From NCBI GenBank assembly GCA_030632765.1, contig DAOVUC010000074.1, forward strand, positions 1 to 7,614: a stretch of 7,614 bases of DNA. Reading direction: 5' to 3'. The stretch comes from Candidatus Dadabacteria bacterium (GTDB lineage Bacteria; Desulfobacterota_D; UBA1144; Nemesobacterales; UBA2774). The notes below the pieces were generated by a model. That model was not told the origin of the DNA. It saw nothing but the letters and a program-made list of their open reading frames with translations, and did no database searches. Below are positions 5,789 through 7,614 of the stretch, piece after piece. Numbering within the stretch: the stretch's first letter is position 1; each line of letters begins with the position of its first letter. The position numbers and the translations under genes were made by a program.

Positions 5789-6355
5789 ATGAGGTTGATA
5801 TTGTTCGGGCCGCCGGGAGCGGGGAAAGGTACTCAAGCAAATAACATAGCTAATAACTATGTTGCTGCTCACATCTCGACTGGCGATATGCTCCGCGCTG
5901 CTGTAAAAAATGGAACAGAGCTTGGCGCACTTGCTAAGTCCTATATGGATAAAGGGGAACTTGTTCCTGATAATGTAATTATAGGGATTATTAAGGATAG
6001 AATTAAAGAGGGAGATACAAAAAAAGGATTTATGCTAGATGGGTTTCCTCGTACAATAGCTCAGGCCGAGGCTCTGAGTGAAATGCTTGAGGCTGAAAAT
6101 GAGTCTATTGATAGTGTTGTTTCCCTTGAAGTTAATGATGAAGAAATTACTAATAGAATATTACAGAGGGCAAAGATTGAAGGAAGGGAAGACGATACCG
6201 AAGATGTTGTCAGGAATCGCTTAAGTGTTTATCGTAACCAGACCGAACCTTTGAAAGACTATTACCGGGGTGCGGGTGTATTGGCTGAGGTGGACGGGAT
6301 GGGTACAATTGATGAGGTCTTTCAAAGAATACAAGCGGTATTAACAAAAGTGTAA
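5789..6355 (+). CDS. adk: Adenylate kinase, short-lid form
   Basis: Adenylate kinase interconverts ATP + AMP and 2 ADP in the cytoplasm. The P-loop G-P-P-G-A-G-K-G-T is at residues 7-15 with K13. The AMP-binding S-T-G-D-M-L-R is at 30-36 and the signature F-M-L-D-G-F-P-R at 81-88. The lid is reduced to about 127-137 (R-A-K-I-E-G-R-E-D-D-T), followed by V-R-N-R-L-S-V-Y (141-148). At 188 residues it is the short type, lacking the roughly 27-residue lid insertion and any zinc cysteines of the longer 214-220-residue enzymes. GGGAG at 5774-5778 precedes the ATG by 10 nt. It follows secY by 18 nt and map by only 2 nt, a very common secY-adk-map arrangement. Confidence 0.98.
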   Translation: MRLILFGPPGAGKGTQANNIANNYVAAHISTGDMLRAAVKNGTELGALAKSYMDKGELVPDNVIIGIIKDRIKEGDTKKGFMLDGFPRTIAQAEALSEMLEAENESIDSVVSLEVNDEEITNRILQRAKIEGREDDTEDVVRNRLSVYRNQTEPLKDYYRGAGVLAEVDGMGTIDEVFQRIQAVLTKV

Positions 6356-6357
6356 CT

Positions 6358-7116
6358 ATGATTCATCTAAAGAGTGAAGAAGAAATTAAGAAAATGCGGT
6401 CCGCGTCTCAAATTGTTGTCGAGGCTCTAAACACCCTTAAAGAAATGGTGGGGCCTGGAGTGTCGACTTGGGATCTTGACCGGATGGCTGAGGAAGTTGC
6501 AATAAGAAGAGGTGCGAAACCTGCTTTTAAAGGATATTCTGACTATCCGGGATCTGTATGTTTTGCAATTAATAGCGAAGTTGTTCATGGTATTCCTTCT
6601 AAGAAAAAGATATTAAAAGAAGGTGATATAGTTGGGATTGATTTTGGCGTAATCTTGGATGGATTTTATGGGGATTCTGCAATTACAGTTCCTGTGGGCG
6701 AAATATCTTCTCTGGCTCACAAGTTACTTCAGGTGACTGAGGAATCTCTTTTAAAAGGTATTCAGGAAGCGTCTCCCGATAACGGGCTTTTTGACGTGTC
6801 ACGCGCTATACAGTCGCATGTTGAAGAGATGGGTTTTTCAATTGTCAGATCATTTGTCGGTCATGGAATTGGCAAGAGCTTGCATGAAGATCCGCAAGTC
6901 CCGAATTTTGTTCCAGGTAACACAAGCCGTTCAAATGGAATAAAGTTAAAACCCGGAATGGTGATTGCTATAGAGCCTATGGTAAATGTAGGCAATCCTG
7001 ATATTAAAATCTTGAGTGACGGATGGACAGCCGTTACTGTTGACGGTACACTTTCCGCTCATTTTGAGCACACAGTTGCCGTAACAGATAAAGGACCTGT
7101 CATTTTAACTCAGTAA
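6358..7116 (+). CDS. map: Type I methionine aminopeptidase
   Basis: This enzyme removes the initiator methionine from nascent proteins after deformylation. It has the pita-bread fold with a dinuclear metal site. All five metal ligands can be placed: D95 and D106 (in G-I-D-F-G and Y-G-D-S-A), H169 (V-G-H-G-I-G), E206 (A-I-E-P-M) and E237 (H-F-E-H-T). The substrate-site histidines H77 (V-V-H-G-I-P) and H176 (S-L-H-E-D-P) are also present. At 252 residues with no N-terminal extension it is the compact bacterial type I enzyme. The start is 2 nt after the adk stop and no clear Shine-Dalgarno sequence precedes it, so translation is probably coupled to adk. Its position in a translation operon fits its co-translational role. 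Confidence 0.98.
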   Translation: MIHLKSEEEIKKMRSASQIVVEALNTLKEMVGPGVSTWDLDRMAEEVAIRRGAKPAFKGYSDYPGSVCFAINSEVVHGIPSKKKILKEGDIVGIDFGVILDGFYGDSAITVPVGEISSLAHKLLQVTEESLLKGIQEASPDNGLFDVSRAIQSHVEEMGFSIVRSFVGHGIGKSLHEDPQVPNFVPGNTSRSNGIKLKPGMVIAIEPMVNVGNPDIKILSDGWTAVTVDGTLSAHFEHTVAVTDKGPVILTQ

Positions 7117-7120
7117 CAAT

Positions 7121-7126
7121 AGGGAG
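7121..7126 (+). promoter_or_regulatory. Closely spaced Shine-Dalgarno AGGGAG of infA
   Basis: AGGGAG ends only 3 nt before the infA ATG at 7130, against 6-11 nt for the other clear sites in this window. The start itself is fixed by the canonical M-A-K-E-E N-terminus, so the tight spacing is real rather than a sign of a wrong start. Confidence 0.6.
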
Positions 7127-7129
7127 CAC

Positions 7130-7357
7130 ATGGCGAAAGAAGAGAGAATAGAGTTTGAAGGTAGAGTAATTGAAGCGCTTCCTAATGCTATGTTTAGAGT
7201 AGAAATTGATGAAGGAAAGGGACATGAGGTTTTAGCATACGTGTCTGGTAAAATGAGGACTCGTTTTATTCGTATTCTGCCTGGAGATAAGGTGAAGCTT
7301 GAATTGTCACCGTATGATCTTTCAAAAGGTAGGATCACATATAGATTAAGAAAATAA
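7130..7357 (+). CDS. infA: Translation initiation factor IF-1
   Basis: IF-1 is a small OB-fold protein that blocks the A site of the 30S subunit during initiation and supports IF-2 and IF-3. The sequence is textbook: [22 protein letters not shown] at the start, [13 protein letters not shown] in the middle, and I-R-I-L-P-G-D-K-V and [14 protein letters not shown] at the end. At 75 residues it is slightly longer than the usual 72, with a small insertion near D-E-G-K-G-H. The ATG is 13 nt after the map stop, and AGGGAG stands unusually close to it (3 nt). A 24-nt gap leads to rpmJ. The map-infA-rpmJ-rpsM order is common in many phyla. Confidence 0.98.
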   Translation: MAKEERIEFEGRVIEALPNAMFRVEIDEGKGHEVLAYVSGKMRTRFIRILPGDKVKLELSPYDLSKGRITYRLRK

Positions 7358-7367
7358 GTTTTTAGTA

Positions 7368-7373
7368 GGGAGG
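7368..7373 (+). promoter_or_regulatory. Shine-Dalgarno GGGAGG for the TTG start of rpmJ
   Basis: GGGAGG lies 8 nt before the TTG at 7382-7384. It supports TTG as the initiator of rpmJ, because the first codons after it read K-V-R-A-S-V-K-K, the normal bL36 start, and there is no in-frame ATG or GTG nearby that would give the same protein. Confidence 0.8.
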
Positions 7374-7381
7374 TTATAAAG

Positions 7382-7495
7382 TTGAAAGTTAGAGCTTCCG
7401 TAAAAAAGATTTGCGATAAATGCAAAATAATTAAAAGAAAAGGTGTGGTTCGAGTAATCTGCACTAATAAAAGACATAAACAGAAGCAAGGGTAG
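7382..7495 (+). CDS. rpmJ: 50S ribosomal protein bL36 (L36), zinc-binding form
   Basis: bL36 is the smallest large-subunit protein, a zinc-ribbon peptide that organises 23S rRNA near the factor-binding side. The 37 codons starting at a TTG read [14 protein letters not shown], then [16 protein letters not shown]. The zinc ligands C11, C14, C27 and H32 are all present, so this is the zinc-containing (C+) form. The start codon TTG is backed by GGGAGG 8 nt upstream, and the length of 37-38 residues is normal. It is too short and unusually initiated to be found by simple ATG-based reading. It follows infA by 24 nt and precedes rpsM by 12 nt. Confidence 0.96.
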   Translation: MKVRASVKKICDKCKIIKRKGVVRVICTNKRHKQKQG

Positions 7496-7507
7496 AAGGA
7501 GAGAAAT

Positions 7508-7614
7508 ATGCCTAGAATTGCTGGTGTTGATATTCCATTAGAGAAGAGAATTGAAATTGGGCTTACATATATTTATGGTGTTGGCAAAGTAATATCTAAT
7601 CAAATATTAAAAGA
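7508..7614 (+). CDS. rpsM: 30S ribosomal protein uS13 (S13), 5' part only
   Basis: Only the first 35 codons are in the window; the reading frame runs off the end open. The sequence [27 protein letters not shown] is a canonical uS13 N-terminus, which begins the helix-two-turn-helix domain. uS13 sits in the 30S head, contacts the P-site tRNA through its C-terminal tail (not visible here) and forms bridges with uL5. AAGGAG at 7496-7501 lies 6 nt before the ATG. It marks the beginning of the alpha-operon genes, which would be expected to continue with rpsK, rpsD and rpoA outside this window. Confidence 0.97.
   Translation, partial: MPRIAGVDIPLEKRIEIGLTYIYGVGKVISNQILK

Noticed and set aside
7105..7464. 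119-codon open frame on the - strand
   Set aside because: It is antisense to infA and rpmJ, which are both clearly identified, and shows no recognisable motif or ribosome-binding site.

Overview
This window is the core of a bacterial ribosomal-protein supercluster: the tail of the S10 operon, the spc operon, and the start of the alpha operon. Every gene is on the + strand. The order is rpmC (partial), rpsQ, rplN, rplX, rplE, rpsN, rpsH, rplF, rplR, rpsE, rplO, secY, adk, map, infA, rpmJ and rpsM (partial). Coding density is very high. Most junctions are 2-48 nt gaps or 1-4 nt stop/start overlaps, and no gene-free stretch exceeds 90 nt. I see no terminator, tRNA, rRNA, mobile element or CRISPR array.

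The DNA is AT-rich and its codon use is uniform. SecY, with its R-K-I-P-V-Q-Y loop, P-P-I-F-A-S segment and P-G-I-R-P-G-K-K-T loop, reads most like SecY of Deltaproteobacteria and neighbouring Gram-negative phyla. The zinc forms of uS14 (CxxC...CxxC) and bL36 (CxxC...CxxxxH), the short-lid adenylate kinase and the absence of rpmD argue against a typical gamma- or alphaproteobacterium. I would not name a genus from this window; an uncultured or metagenomic lineage is plausible.

Region by region: 1-494 holds uL29 and uS17. Positions 519-3929 encode nine proteins of both subunits. Positions 3930-4019 are the longest gap, exactly where rpmD (uL30) normally sits; it holds no gene but has a promoter-like sequence. 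Positions 4020-7116 encode uL15, the protein translocation channel SecY, adenylate kinase and methionine aminopeptidase. Positions 7130-7614 encode IF-1, bL36 and the first 35 residues of uS13. Together these genes build the ribosome, start translation, trim the initiator methionine, balance adenine nucleotides and export or insert the products.

I found no new biological system. The best points for a second look are an in-frame 21-bp tandem duplication that lengthens the acidic tail of uS17, the missing rpmD with a promoter-like motif in its place, several non-ATG starts (GTG for rplN and rplX, TTG for rpsE and rpmJ), and a short-lid adenylate kinase in an otherwise deltaproteobacteria-like cluster.
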